NCBI GenBank assembly: GCA_910586755.1
Contig: CAJUJM010000038.1
Span: forward strand, 25,161 to 89,160
From: an uncultured Lachnospiraceae bacterium
GTDB taxonomy: Bacteria > Bacillota > Clostridia > Lachnospirales > Lachnospiraceae
DNA length: 64,000 nt
Direction: 5' to 3'
This document shows positions 17,505 through 26,794 of this stretch, in pieces (within the stretch, counting starts at the first letter, position 1; every line of letters begins with the position of its first letter). Below the pieces are notes generated by a model. That model had not been told where the DNA came from. It worked only from the letters and a program-made list of their open reading frames with translations, and made no database searches. The position numbers and the translations under genes were made by a program.

Positions 17505-18209
17505 TCAAAAGGGCATGTCTTCTTCGTCAAGAAAGTCCAGGCCGTCTTCTTCATCCCAGCTCATAAAGTATTCCTCCAGCTCCTTTTCATACCGCTTAAG
17601 AGCCTGAGATATCTTTTTTTCCTGCTTTTTATCTCCTATTACCTTATAATAGGTTTCTGCCGCCATATACATGATATCATTTTCTTCCCCACACACTGTG
17701 GAGTCTGTTATAAATTTCCGGATAATTTCCCCGGCTCCGTCCATTTCCCGAATACCGATTCTGGCATAGACAGTTGCTGTAGCGGCCAATATGTTGTCGG
17801 CTTCACTTCTATACCACTCTTCACAAAATTCATATGCCTCCTGAAATTTCCCCTGGTTTCCCAGCGCCGAAGCGATACGAAATTTAAAGTCTGAGGGCTG
17901 ATCTTCTTTCCACTGAAAAAGTGTTAAAATTCTGTTGCATGCCTCTATTAAAGCGTCATATTCTTCCCTCACATCCAACTCGTCCAGATAATCCTCCATC
18001 CACTCCGTAACATCATACCGGTAATCCAATTCATCCTCTAATTCATAATACTCCTGTCCAAAGTCAGCCTTAATTTCCCGCTCTGCCTCCAGCGCATTTA
18101 CAAATGCCCGGAAGGTTTCATTCCAAATTTTCAAATCGGATGTCCCCGTTGCCATTCCTTTATAGCAGCAGGTATTGAGCCGCGAAAAATCTTTCCATAG
18201 TTTATTCAT
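17505..18209 (-). CDS. Acidic helical protein of unknown function
   Basis: A 234-aa very acidic, helical protein without signal or membrane segments. The middle (about 80-180) resembles weak TPR-like helix pairs, for example ALGNQGKFQEAYEF and the following Ala-rich helix. It ends in an acidic stretch (DEEDGLDFLDEEDMPF). No catalytic motif was recognised. It is probably a single gene; the start is chosen at MNKLWKDF, preceded by AGGAG. TPR proteins usually scaffold other proteins; nothing more can be said. Confidence 0.65.
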   Translation of the reverse strand: MNKLWKDFSRLNTCCYKGMATGTSDLKIWNETFRAFVNALEAEREIKADFGQEYYELEDELDYRYDVTEWMEDYLDELDVREEYDALIEACNRILTLFQWKEDQPSDFKFRIASALGNQGKFQEAYEFCEEWYRSEADNILAATATVYARIGIREMDGAGEIIRKFITDSTVCGEENDIMYMAAETYYKVIGDKKQEKKISQALKRYEKELEEYFMSWDEEDGLDFLDEEDMPF

Positions 18210-18326
18210 AGTTACTCTCCTATTATCTTAAGATTATTTACACTATCTAGCAGTATACCATGCTGTTTCTATAATTTCAATGGCTTTGAGAACATTTGTT
18301 TGTATCTTATGCAGCTGTTTTAGCAG

Positions 18327-18351
18327 AAAAAGAGACTACCTCCAGGTAGCC
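18327..18351 (-). terminator. Rho-independent terminator after the radical SAM gene
   Basis: On the minus strand a GGCTACCT-GG-AGGTAGTC hairpin is followed by CTCTTTTT. It lies 13 bases past the radical SAM stop. Confidence 0.8.
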
Positions 18352-18363
18352 CCCTGCCTTCTT

Positions 18364-19482
18364 TTATCCCCTTCGGAGCATAGCTCCAATCTGCTCCATT
18401 CGGGGCAGAGCTGCTTTATAAAACATTTGGTAGGATTTGCAGAAATAGTTGTCCCCCATAACAGAGCCATCCCCCAGAGCCCGATGGCGGCGGCATCCGC
18501 CCCGGCAGACGTGAAAATAGGGACAGGCCCGGCACTTTTCTGTCCGGTCTAAGGAGGCCTTCACAAAGGCTTCTCCGGCCGGACACTGATCGATCTCTTC
18601 AAAGCTGTTTTCATTTAAATTGCCCAGCCGGAACTGATCCAGCACATAGAAATCGCAGGGATAGACGGATCCGTCTGCCTCCACCACATGCTGGACAGAG
18701 CAGACCCCTCTCTGTTCACAGGATTCCGGAGCATAGCCTGCCAAAATACCCACAGCGTTTTCAAACTGACGGATATAGGGCTGATTTCCATGCTGCAGAT
18801 CCAGATACCACAAGTCAAACAGATCGATTAAAAATTGTCCGTAAGCTTCCGGAGTAAGAGAATAGTCCCTGGTTCCCGGAGTCTCTGTCAGCGGATCCAG
18901 ACAGGCAATGTACTGCTGATAATGGAAGTTATTTTTCTTATAAAACTCATAGATCCGGCGTATTTTTGCGGCGGTCTTGGCATTTACCACAGTCAGGATA
19001 TTGTATTCCACCTTATGCTTTTCAAACAGCTCTATGGTTTTCATCACACCGGCAAAGCTTCCCTCTCCCAGCGGAGTGAGACGCTCTGAATCATGGGTAG
19101 CCTTAACCCCGTCCAGGGAAATCCCTGCCAGAAAATGGTGACTGGCAAAAAATTTCGCCCACTCTTCCCCCAGATGGTATCCATTGGTTTGGATGGAGTA
19201 GGAAATCTGCAGATTCTTTTTATTATATTTCTCCACAAACTCAATCAAATCCTGGTAGAAATCCAACCCTGCCAGAGTAGGCTCTCCTCCCTGGAAAGCA
19301 AATCCACAGCTCTTTTCTCCATATTCCAGAGATTTTTTCACCAGATTCTCAAGGGTCTCCCGGCTCATCAGACCGTAGTTTTCCTGCTCCCGATTCTGGG
19401 TCACATCATAGTAAAAGCAATACCGGCACCGGAGATTGCACATTCCGGAAGCAGGTTTGATCAGTAATTGTAACGGCGGCAT
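18364..19482 (-). CDS. Anaerobic sulfatase-maturase-type radical SAM enzyme
   Basis: A 372-aa radical SAM/SPASM protein of the anSME type, which oxidises a Cys or Ser in arylsulfatases to formylglycine. The SAM-binding cluster motif C15-x3-C19-x2-C22 opens the protein (MCNLRCRYC), with GGEP near residue 65. The C-terminal SPASM domain supplies the auxiliary cluster ligands: CSVQHVV, VYPCDFY, and CRACPYFHVCRGGC. Ribosome site GGAGGG. No sulfatase gene is visible in the window, so its client is elsewhere or this relative modifies another protein. It neighbours the sialic-acid island, consistent with host-glycan use, and a hairpin repeat separates them. Confidence 0.85.
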   Translation of the reverse strand: MPPLQLLIKPASGMCNLRCRYCFYYDVTQNREQENYGLMSRETLENLVKKSLEYGEKSCGFAFQGGEPTLAGLDFYQDLIEFVEKYNKKNLQISYSIQTNGYHLGEEWAKFFASHHFLAGISLDGVKATHDSERLTPLGEGSFAGVMKTIELFEKHKVEYNILTVVNAKTAAKIRRIYEFYKKNNFHYQQYIACLDPLTETPGTRDYSLTPEAYGQFLIDLFDLWYLDLQHGNQPYIRQFENAVGILAGYAPESCEQRGVCSVQHVVEADGSVYPCDFYVLDQFRLGNLNENSFEEIDQCPAGEAFVKASLDRTEKCRACPYFHVCRGGCRRHRALGDGSVMGDNYFCKSYQMFYKAALPRMEQIGAMLRRG

Positions 19483-19557
19483 GGTTGTCTTCTCCCTCCA
19501 TCTGTGTCATACTTTTAATCTATTATCCACCAAAAGGATGACTTCTGTCAATAGCAA

Positions 19558-19623
19558 AGGGGATGTTACAAAATGAAACCAGCAATCATGGAAACTGCCT
19601 TATTTCATTTTGTAACATCCCCT
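19558..19623. repeat. Dispersed hairpin repeat, family H, copy 2
   Basis: Arms AGGGGATGTTACAAAATGAAA and TTTCATTTTGTAACATCCCCT pair perfectly. The loop (CCAGCAATCATGGAAACTGCCTTA) resembles that of copy 3. It lies in the 19483-19673 gap between the radical SAM start and the permease stop. Confidence 0.85.
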
Positions 19624-19673
19624 GTAGGATTACCAAATATCTGGCAAAATGCGTCAGTGACATATTTGTCAGA

Positions 19674-20549
19674 TTAACCCTTTACTGCTCCAAGGGTGAT
19701 TCCTTTTGTAAAGTATTTCTGGAAAACCAGGAATATGGTGATAATGGGAAAGGCTGCAAGAGCGGAACCCGCCATCAAAAGACCGTAGTCCGTAGAGTTC
19801 TCCGCCTGCATGGTAGCGATACCAAGGGAGATGGTCAACTGGGAGTTACTGGTCAGCATAATCAGCTGCATGAAGTAATCGTTCCAGGAATTGATAAAGG
19901 TAAAGATCGCCAGGGCGCCGATACCCGGCTTAATCATAGGAAGAACAATATCCACAAAAGTGCGGATCTCTCCGGCCCCATCTACACAGGCTGCCTCCAG
20001 CATTTCTCCCGGCACGCCCTCGCTGAACTGTTTTAGCAGGAATACGCCGAAGGGCCACCCTACAATGGGGATAATGGTTGCCCACAAAGTATCGTAGAGC
20101 CCAATAGAAGACATCTCACGGATCAGCGGGATTAAAATAACCTGTTTGGGAAGAGCCATAGCGCATACAATTAAAGAAAACAAAACCGTACGGCCGATAA
20201 AACGCTTCTTTGCCAAAGCATATCCGGCCAATGCTGCTGTTATACAGGTAATAACCATAGATGCCACAGACATAAATACTGTATTTATTAACCATCGGAA
20301 TGCCGCAGGTATGGTAGGACCTGTCATTCCCAAAAATTCAAACAGCGGAGCCTTTCTCTTTTCCATCAGTCTGTTGTAGTTATCCATTACCCACTCAGAA
20401 GGCCACCAGATGGGAGTGACAGACATAATTTCTGCTTTTGTCTTAAAAGAGCCGGTAATAATCCAATACAATGGGAACGTAAACAGAATCGCAACCAGGG
20501 CAACCAGGATAAATGATGCGATATCATATGGAGATTTCTTTTTCGTCAT
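19674..20549 (-). CDS. CUT1 sugar ABC permease (MalG-type)
   Basis: A 291-aa permease with about six membrane helices, the first at about residues 11-32. The cytoplasmic EAA coupling loop appears as EAACVDGAGEIRTF around residue 192. It is the last gene of a three-gene importer operon (binding protein, MalF-type and MalG-type permease) with no ATPase, as is common when a shared MsmK-type ATPase serves several importers. Sialic acid or an N-acetyl sugar is the likely substrate given the neighbouring lyase and epimerase. Confidence 0.88.
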   Translation of the reverse strand: MTKKKSPYDIASFILVALVAILFTFPLYWIITGSFKTKAEIMSVTPIWWPSEWVMDNYNRLMEKRKAPLFEFLGMTGPTIPAAFRWLINTVFMSVASMVITCITAALAGYALAKKRFIGRTVLFSLIVCAMALPKQVILIPLIREMSSIGLYDTLWATIIPIVGWPFGVFLLKQFSEGVPGEMLEAACVDGAGEIRTFVDIVLPMIKPGIGALAIFTFINSWNDYFMQLIMLTSNSQLTISLGIATMQAENSTDYGLLMAGSALAAFPIITIFLVFQKYFTKGITLGAVKG

Positions 20550-20562
20550 AATCTATCCCTCC

Positions 20563-21465
20563 TTAATCTTTTTCCTGTCCCAGCTTAAACTGAACTGCTG
20601 ACAGGAGAGCAATGATCAGTGCCAGAATAACGCCCATGGCGTTCCCGTAACCATAACGGTACAGCTTAAATGCGTTATAATATATATAGTACATAATAGT
20701 CATGGTAGAGTTGTTGGGACCACCGGAGGTCAACAGCTGAATCAGGGCAAAGCACTGGAAGGAGTTGATGGTGGTAATAACCAGAATATACAGAGTGGTA
20801 GGCATCATCTGAGGCCATTTAATCTGCCAGAAAGTCTGGGAATGGGTAGCGCCGTCTACCTCAGCAGCCTCAACCAGGCTTTTGTCTACATTGTCCAAAG
20901 CAGACACGTACAACACGATAGGCTGTCCTACAGAGGTGGTAATCAGGATCAGGATGATACATCCCAGAGCAAAGCGCTCATCTCCCAGCCAGTTAATATT
21001 CTTATCAATAGCTCCTACTGCAGTTCCAACATAATTAAATATACCATAATAGTTATTAAACATCCACTTCCATACCATGGTAACCGCTACGGAACCAGTA
21101 ACTACAGGAAGATAAAAAATACACCGGAATGCAGAGGTGGCAACCACATGCATTTTGCAAATACTGTTTGCCGTCCACAGCGAAAAGGCACAGGTAACCG
21201 GTACGGAAACCAGTACAATCACCAGGGTATTTTTTAATGCAATCCAGAATACATCGTCATGAAATAACTCCGAATAATTCTGAAAGCCGATAAAAATATC
21301 CTCCCGCCCCATGGTCGCGTCAAACAGGCTTGTAAATAAGCACATAAACATAGGATATGCCACAAAGCCGATAAAGAATACCAGGAACGGCAACAGGAAC
21401 AGGTAAGAGGCAATGTTCTCTTTTATCATCAATTGATGACCTTTTTTATTACTTAACCCAGCCAC
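20563..21465 (-). CDS. CUT1 sugar ABC permease (MalF-type)
   Basis: A 300-aa permease with six predicted membrane helices and the coupling loop EAAEVDGATHSQTFW. The frame is open upstream, but a GTG at 21465 directly follows a strong AAAGGGGG site and starts MAGLSNKKGHQLMIKEN, which is the better start than the one 26 codons earlier. It is 13 bases upstream of the MalG-type gene, so the two are cotranscribed and form the channel. Confidence 0.85.
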   Translation of the reverse strand: MAGLSNKKGHQLMIKENIASYLFLLPFLVFFIGFVAYPMFMCLFTSLFDATMGREDIFIGFQNYSELFHDDVFWIALKNTLVIVLVSVPVTCAFSLWTANSICKMHVVATSAFRCIFYLPVVTGSVAVTMVWKWMFNNYYGIFNYVGTAVGAIDKNINWLGDERFALGCIILILITTSVGQPIVLYVSALDNVDKSLVEAAEVDGATHSQTFWQIKWPQMMPTTLYILVITTINSFQCFALIQLLTSGGPNNSTMTIMYYIYYNAFKLYRYGYGNAMGVILALIIALLSAVQFKLGQEKD

Positions 21466-21579
21466 AATATTCCCCCTTTCAGATTTAAAAAAACTGCTCC
21501 TTCCCTGCCAAGCTTTTAAGCAAATTGAAGAAAGGAGCAGCATTTTGTCACTTAGTCTGCTGTCAAGTCTGTCACCGGA

Positions 21580-22920
21580 TTAATTTGCGGCTGCAGCGTT
21601 AGCATTGGTGACAAAAGTCTCAACACTGGCTACAACATCTTCTCCGGCTCCAACCTTCTGAAGCATGTTCCACCACTCGGTACGGGCAGTTGCCCAGCCG
21701 TTTACTACCTGATAGTAGTCGCCCATATACTGCATGAACTGGCCATATTCGGTCTTCATCTCATCACCTGCATACATATCTGCTAAGGAATTGCGTACAG
21801 ACCAGTAGGTAGAAGCCTCAACGGATGCTTTTGTGTTCTCATCGCATACCCACTTAATAAAGGTCTTAGCTGCGTCAACCTTAGCAGCATCACCATTATC
21901 AAAGACGCCAAAGCCCCAGATACCGCCGCAAAGCTGCGGATCTTTGTCAGACGGGAATGCCATGGGGAATACATCAAAGCCAAGAATCTCAGCGTTGTTG
22001 GTTTCCTGAGCAATGTTCCAGCAGAATGCCATCTGGAGAACGCCCTGAACAAACAGGTTGATTTCATCGCCGCCCTGAATAGCCGGGTCAAAGTTAATTC
22101 CGTCCTGAGCCACTAAGGTTTCCAGAGCCTTAATATTCTCAGCAGAATTAGCAGTATACTCGGTGTGATCAGCATTGGTAAAGGTTCCGCTGTACATATT
22201 GTTAATCAGGGCGCGGGTACCCTGGTCTCCGCCCTGGCCGCCGCAGAATACTGCGCCAACATTGGTATAGCCTGCGTCATACAGGGTCTGAACAGCCTTT
22301 AAGAAGTTTTCAGTAGTCCAGGTGTGGGTCGCCTCGTCCACATACTGCCATGCGCCGGTCTCCTCAAATACGTCCCGGTTGATTGCCATGGTGTGAGCGG
22401 TCATACATAAGGGATACTCATAGTAAACGCCGTCAGCGTTGCGGCAGGCCGCCTCTACAGAGGCATTCGTGTCTGCCTTTACTTCATCGGTCCAAAGATC
22501 GGTAAGGTCTACCATAACGCCCTTTGCGCCCCAGTTTGCCACCAGACGCTCCGGTCCTTCCATAACAATATCAGGAGCGGCATTTCCTTCAATGGCAGTA
22601 TTTACCTTGTCATCGCCGTCTGCATAGGTTAAGTATTCCACCTTAACAGTAATTTCCGGATGAGCAGCGTTAAAATCTGCGATAAGTGCGTCAACAGTTG
22701 CCTGATCACCCCATTTTCCAATCGGATAGGTCCACAGAGAAATCTCTGCTGCTTCTCCTGCCGGAGCGGCTTCAGTGGCTGCTGCTTCTGTTGCTGCCTC
22801 GGTAGCTGCAGGCGCCGCCGCCTCAGTGGCTGCCGCAGTAGTCTCTGCAGGTTTGCTGCCGCAGGCTACCATAGAAAGCGCCATTGCAGCAGACAAGCAT
22901 AAAGCAAGAATTTTTTTCAT
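21580..22920 (-). CDS. CUT1 sugar-binding lipoprotein, sialic-acid type likely
   Basis: A 446-aa family-1 binding lipoprotein. The ATG at 22920 starts a typical lipoprotein signal with lipobox SMVAC (Cys near 20). A long Ala/Thr/Glu linker (about 24-60) tethers the domain. The domain begins at AEISLWTYPIGKWGD. It is first in the importer operon behind a consensus promoter at 22989-23017; an earlier in-frame ATG at 22956 is worse because the AAGGGG site serves the second. Ligand is inferred: sialic acid or a related N-acylated sugar. Confidence 0.87.
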   Translation of the reverse strand: MKKILALCLSAAMALSMVACGSKPAETTAAATEAAAPAATEAATEAAATEAAPAGEAAEISLWTYPIGKWGDQATVDALIADFNAAHPEITVKVEYLTYADGDDKVNTAIEGNAAPDIVMEGPERLVANWGAKGVMVDLTDLWTDEVKADTNASVEAACRNADGVYYEYPLCMTAHTMAINRDVFEETGAWQYVDEATHTWTTENFLKAVQTLYDAGYTNVGAVFCGGQGGDQGTRALINNMYSGTFTNADHTEYTANSAENIKALETLVAQDGINFDPAIQGGDEINLFVQGVLQMAFCWNIAQETNNAEILGFDVFPMAFPSDKDPQLCGGIWGFGVFDNGDAAKVDAAKTFIKWVCDENTKASVEASTYWSVRNSLADMYAGDEMKTEYGQFMQYMGDYYQVVNGWATARTEWWNMLQKVGAGEDVVASVETFVTNANAAAAN

Positions 22921-22988
22921 AAAGCATTTCCCCTTTTCATATAATATTTTGCACAACTTTGACCAATATATCGCGGCCTTGTCTATAT

Positions 22989-23017
22989 ATTCTACACAAT
23001 TTTTCTCGACTTGTCAA
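22989..23017 (-). promoter_or_regulatory. Sigma-A promoter of the sugar importer operon
   Basis: On the minus strand TTGACA (23017-23012) and TAGAAT (22994-22989) are separated by 17 bases. It lies about 70 bases before the binding-protein start. Confidence 0.8.
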
Positions 23018-23052
23018 TATGAATATATATAAATTTCCACAAATTTACAAAC

Positions 23053-23081
23053 TTGACCATTTTCCATAATAATGCTATTCT
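23053..23081 (+). promoter_or_regulatory. Sigma-A promoter of the SGNH esterase gene
   Basis: TTGACC at 23053-23058 and TATTCT at 23076-23081 are separated by 17 bases. It is divergent from the importer promoter 36 bases away, so one regulator could act on both from the A/T-rich region between. Confidence 0.7.
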
Positions 23082-23118
23082 TAAAGTAATAAAAATATAT
23101 CTCAAGGAGGGGTTTTGT

Positions 23119-23781
23119 ATGAAAAAGCACATTCTATGTCTGGGAGATTCCAATACCCACGGCTACTGTGCCGATCCGGCTGACTGCGCGGACGGCGGTA
23201 TCCGCTATAACGAAGAAGAGCGATGGACCAAGCTGCTTGGAGAAAAACTGGGAGAAGATTATCTGGTAATCGAAGAAGGGCTTTCCGGCAGAACTACCGC
23301 TTTTTCTGATCCCCTATATGAAGGACTTTCGGCTGTGGACTATATCAGCCCATGTCTGAAAAGTCACGAGGCTATTGATCTGCTAATCATTATGCTGGGC
23401 ACCAATGACACCAAAGATCGCTTTTCTGCCAGCGCCCCGTGTATTGGGCTGGGAATGAGCCGTCTTGTAAAAAAAGCGATGGCAACCGACTGTTGGGGCG
23501 GCAAAGCCCCTAATATTCTGGTCATTGCACCGCCGCCCATTGGTGAAGGGATGCTTACCAGCCCTGTGGCCGGCACCATGGGAACAGGCTGTGTAGAAAA
23601 GTCCAGGGCCCTTGCCAGGGAATATGAGGCTGTATGCCAGCTGTTAAATGTTCACTTTCTGGACGCAGGCGCTTTAAATTGCCAGTTTAATCAAATCGAC
23701 TTTATGCACCTGACCAAAAAAGGCCACTCTGTCCTGGCAGAAGCTTTAAGCACCCTTGTGCCGTCTCTCACAGCCTTATAA
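23119..23781 (+). CDS. SGNH/GDSL-family esterase
   Basis: A 220-aa cytoplasmic SGNH hydrolase. Block I is GDSNTHGYC (catalytic Ser near residue 10), block III is GTNDTKD (oxyanion Asn) and block V is the late DFMHLTKKGH with Asp and His. The ATG at 23119 follows AAGGAGGGG. Members remove acetyl groups from sugars or act as arylesterases. Here a sialate O-acetylesterase-like role is plausible because importer, lyase and epimerase surround it. No signal peptide is present, so the substrate must be imported first. Its last six bases overlap, tail to tail, the stop of the YesL gene. Confidence 0.85.
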   Translation: MKKHILCLGDSNTHGYCADPADCADGGIRYNEEERWTKLLGEKLGEDYLVIEEGLSGRTTAFSDPLYEGLSAVDYISPCLKSHEAIDLLIIMLGTNDTKDRFSASAPCIGLGMSRLVKKAMATDCWGGKAPNILVIAPPPIGEGMLTSPVAGTMGTGCVEKSRALAREYEAVCQLLNVHFLDAGALNCQFNQIDFMHLTKKGHSVLAEALSTLVPSLTAL

Positions 23782-24447
23782 TTCTTCCCCTTTCATGTGA
23801 GAATCCTGCTCTTCTTCCGGCTCCGGAGGAACCTCTTTTTCTGGCATATAGGGCGCAAATACCGGCTCGATAAACACGCTGGCAATGAGAGCGGACAGGC
23901 AGGGCATAAAAATTATTGGCCACCAAAGCCACAGGCAGAGCCAGATGGTCACTACGCTTAAAAGGCTTAAAATCACTGTCTTTGGCAGGTGGATCATGCA
24001 TAAAAGCACACCATTTTTGAATAATCCGGCCAATCCGGTTTCAAATCGGGACAACAGCGGAAAGAGAAACGTGATGATACCCAGAAGTAACAGAAGGATT
24101 ACAAAATATCCCCACAAAAGCATATATCCCATATCGCTGCTTCCGGAAAGGGCGGCAATCCGGTTCCAGACAGTATATCCCAGCCAGCCTGTAACCAGGC
24201 AGATGATTCCGGCAGGAATTCCTGTCTTCAGATTCTTTCGGAAAGATCGGAAAAAACGGCGGTAAACTACTTCTTCCTTATACCGGAATGTATGTACAGC
24301 AGTATCATAAAGAGCGGCGGTAGCCGGACCCAGGGGAATTAAAAAGACGCTGAAAAACAACCATAAAAGGCTTAAAAACAAGCAGTCCGTAATCCAGCTC
24401 ATGGTAATCATCAGACCATTTTCAGGATTAAATAGTTTACTAAACAT
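23776..24447 (-). CDS. YesL-family membrane protein (DUF624)
   Basis: A 223-aa integral membrane protein with about five hydrophobic segments, of the YesL/DUF624 family. The family is common next to sugar ABC importers and has no proven role. The N-terminus MFSKLFNPENGLM matches the family pattern. Its stop overlaps the convergent SGNH gene by six bases, so the two run tail to tail and share no terminator. Confidence 0.85.
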   Translation of the reverse strand: MFSKLFNPENGLMITMSWITDCLFLSLLWLFFSVFLIPLGPATAALYDTAVHTFRYKEEVVYRRFFRSFRKNLKTGIPAGIICLVTGWLGYTVWNRIAALSGSSDMGYMLLWGYFVILLLLLGIITFLFPLLSRFETGLAGLFKNGVLLCMIHLPKTVILSLLSVVTIWLCLWLWWPIIFMPCLSALIASVFIEPVFAPYMPEKEVPPEPEEEQDSHMKGEEL

Positions 24448-24535
24448 AAAAAGGCCCTCTTTCTAAGGTTTCTGTATTCAAAAATTGTATCATGCTTTCT
24501 AATATCTGACAACTGCAAAAATCTTCAATTTTCAG

Positions 24536-24564
24536 TTGAAAAATTTTCACTGGAATGATACAGT
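24536..24564 (+). promoter_or_regulatory. Sigma-A promoter of the epimerase-lyase genes
   Basis: TTGAAA at 24536-24541 and TACAGT at 24559-24564, spacing 17. The nearby inverted TTTTCAGTTGAAAA (24529-24542) overlaps the -35 and could be a regulator site. Confidence 0.65.
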
Positions 24565-24597
24565 AATGCTATGAAAATTTAATAGGGAGGGTTTGCT

Positions 24598-25803
24598 ATG
24601 GACAGAGAAAAATTGCGGAAAGAACGGAGTTGGATTCAGTCTGAATTGTCGGCATCGGTTAATTTCTGGCTGAATCATGGTATGGATGATGTACACGGCG
24701 GTGTTTACACCTGCCTGGATCGCACCGGCAAAGTCTATTCCACCGACAAAAGTGTGTGGATGCAGGGCCGCTGCGGCTGGATGTTTGCCCATATGTGCCA
24801 TGTTTACGGTGTTAAAGATGAATGGCTGAAAGCCAGCAAAAGCTGCCTGGATTTCATGGAAGCACATTGCATCAACCGGGCTGCCGGAGATCGGATGTAC
24901 TTTACCGTTACCGAAGATGGAAAGCCCCTGCGCCAGCGCCGCTACTACTATTCCGAGGCCTTCTACGCCAGCGCTAACGCCGAATATTACGGGGTTACCG
25001 GCCAGAAAGAATGCCTGGATCGCGCCCGCCGCGCCTATAATCTCTACTGGGATCTGGCTCATGGAGCCGCCGATCCGGTGGGAATGGGCCCAAAAACCAT
25101 TCCGGAAACCCGTACCGGACGGGCTTTTGGCTTGCCTATGATTATCTTAAATGTAATCGGCATTCTGCTCCGGGTAGATCCGGAACATAAGGCAGAATAT
25201 GAGGATCGGGCCGGACAGTGTATTGACGAAATTTTTAAATATTTCGTACATCCGGAATTAAAATGTGTTCTGGAAAACGTAGCCCCGGACGGCTCTGCCC
25301 GCTTAAACTATACCGAGGGGCGCACCGTAAATCCTGGCCATGATATCGAGGGCTCCTGGTTTATTTTGGAACATGCAAAGCGCACCGGCGATACCAGTCT
25401 GATTCCCAAAGCTGCCCAGATCTTTGACTGGGCCATTGAAGCCGGCTGGGATAAAGAGTATGGCGGGCTCCTGTATTTTGTAGACTGTCTGGGTATGCCT
25501 CCTGAAGCCTATGAGCACGATATGAAGCTGTGGTGGCCCCACAATGAAATCCTCATTGCATCTCTGATGTTATATCGGGATACGGGTGAGGAAAAGTATC
25601 TGAACTGGTTTTACAAGACTCTTGACTATTGCAAAGAGCATTTTTCGGATCCGGAATATGGCGAATGGTATGGTTACCTGCGCCGGGACGGCAAGCCTAC
25701 CATGCCTTCCACCAAGGGTTCCACCTTTAAAGGCCCCTTCCATCTTCCCCGCTGCCTGATTCTGGTGGATCAGATGATGGGCCAGCTTTTAGATGGGATT
25801 TGA
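24598..25803 (+). CDS. N-acylglucosamine 2-epimerase (AGE family)
   Basis: A 401-aa (alpha/alpha)6-barrel enzyme that interconverts N-acetylmannosamine and N-acetylglucosamine. Family motifs include HGMDDVHGGVYTCLD at residues about 23-37, WMQGRCGWMFAH, EGRTVNPGHDIEGSWF with the conserved His, and LKLWWPHNE-like DMKLWWPHNE with the second His. It replaces NanE, which is not seen here. It follows a GGGAGGG site and is followed after 46 bases by the lyase gene. Cellobiose 2-epimerase is a possible alternative, but the lyase next door favours the N-acyl sugar. Confidence 0.88.
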   Translation: MDREKLRKERSWIQSELSASVNFWLNHGMDDVHGGVYTCLDRTGKVYSTDKSVWMQGRCGWMFAHMCHVYGVKDEWLKASKSCLDFMEAHCINRAAGDRMYFTVTEDGKPLRQRRYYYSEAFYASANAEYYGVTGQKECLDRARRAYNLYWDLAHGAADPVGMGPKTIPETRTGRAFGLPMIILNVIGILLRVDPEHKAEYEDRAGQCIDEIFKYFVHPELKCVLENVAPDGSARLNYTEGRTVNPGHDIEGSWFILEHAKRTGDTSLIPKAAQIFDWAIEAGWDKEYGGLLYFVDCLGMPPEAYEHDMKLWWPHNEILIASLMLYRDTGEEKYLNWFYKTLDYCKEHFSDPEYGEWYGYLRRDGKPTMPSTKGSTFKGPFHLPRCLILVDQMMGQLLDGI

Positions 25804-25849
25804 GACAAAAGTCTGCTTACAAAAATCTTTAAGAAAAGAGGAAAATCAT

Positions 25850-26776
25850 ATGAAAGATATTACCAGATATCAGGGCGTCATTCCTGCTTTTTATGCATGT
25901 TACGATGACAACGGCCAGATCTCTCCTGAACGAGTTGAAGAATACACCCGCTTTTTAGTCCGTAAAGGAGTGAAAGGCGTTTATGTAGGAGGATCCTCCG
26001 GAGAATGTATTTATCAGAGCGTTGCAGACCGGAAGCTTCTCCTGGAACATGTGGTTGATGCTGCTGAAGGCAAACTTACCATTATCGCCCATGTTGCCTG
26101 CAACAATACCGCAGACAGCGCAGAGCTTGCCCGCCATGCGGAGAGCCTGGGCGTTGACGCAATTGCTTCTATCCCGCCCATTTATTTCCGCCTTCCGGAG
26201 CATGCCATTGCAAAATACTGGAACGATATCTCTGCCGCCGCTCCCAACACGGATTTCATTATTTACAACATTCCTCAGCTTGCAGGCGTTGCCCTGACTA
26301 TGCCTCTGCTTCGGGAAATGTTAAAAAATCCCAACGTAATCGGTGTCAAAAATTCTTCCATGCCGGTTCAGGACATCCAGATGTTTAAATATGAAGGTAC
26401 TTTGGGCGGACGTCCCTTTGTAGTATTCAACGGTCCCGACGAGCAGCTGATCAGCGGTTTAATGATGGGGGCCGACGGCGGTATCGGAGGAACCTACTCT
26501 TCTTGTCCGGAGCTTTATCTAAAGCTCTATGAGTTGGTAAAGTCCGGGGACTACGAGACTGCCAGGGCTCTTCAATATGACATCAATAATATTATCTATG
26601 CTCTCTGCTCCTGCAAGGGCAACATGTATGCGGCAATCAAGGCTGTCCTTAAAAAGCGGGAAGGCCTGGATCTGGGCGGTGTAAGAGCGCCTCTTACCAA
26701 TCTGGTTCCGGAAGACGCTGCTATCATTGATAAGATCGCGGCTATGATTGATGAAGCTGTGGGGAAATATCTGTAA
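25850..26776 (+). CDS. nanA: N-acetylneuraminate lyase / DHDPS family
   Basis: A 308-aa class I aldolase. Sialate lyases cleave Neu5Ac to ManNAc and pyruvate. It has the substrate-loop GGSSGE (family GST/SGE), the YNIPQ tyrosine and the Schiff-base lysine in GVKNSS (about residue 164). The ATG at 25850 with AAGAGGAAA is preferred over the frame-open start at 25793, which lies inside the epimerase gene. Dihydrodipicolinate synthase activity cannot be excluded from sequence alone, but the epimerase and importer context supports sialic acid. Confidence 0.85.
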   Translation: MKDITRYQGVIPAFYACYDDNGQISPERVEEYTRFLVRKGVKGVYVGGSSGECIYQSVADRKLLLEHVVDAAEGKLTIIAHVACNNTADSAELARHAESLGVDAIASIPPIYFRLPEHAIAKYWNDISAAAPNTDFIIYNIPQLAGVALTMPLLREMLKNPNVIGVKNSSMPVQDIQMFKYEGTLGGRPFVVFNGPDEQLISGLMMGADGGIGGTYSSCPELYLKLYELVKSGDYETARALQYDINNIIYALCSCKGNMYAAIKAVLKKREGLDLGGVRAPLTNLVPEDAAIIDKIAAMIDEAVGKYL

Positions 26777-26794
26777 GCTTATCTGTAAACACAT

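Noticed and set aside
20842..21237. 131-aa plus-strand open frame
   Set aside because: Antisense to the MalF-type permease; no start site or domain.
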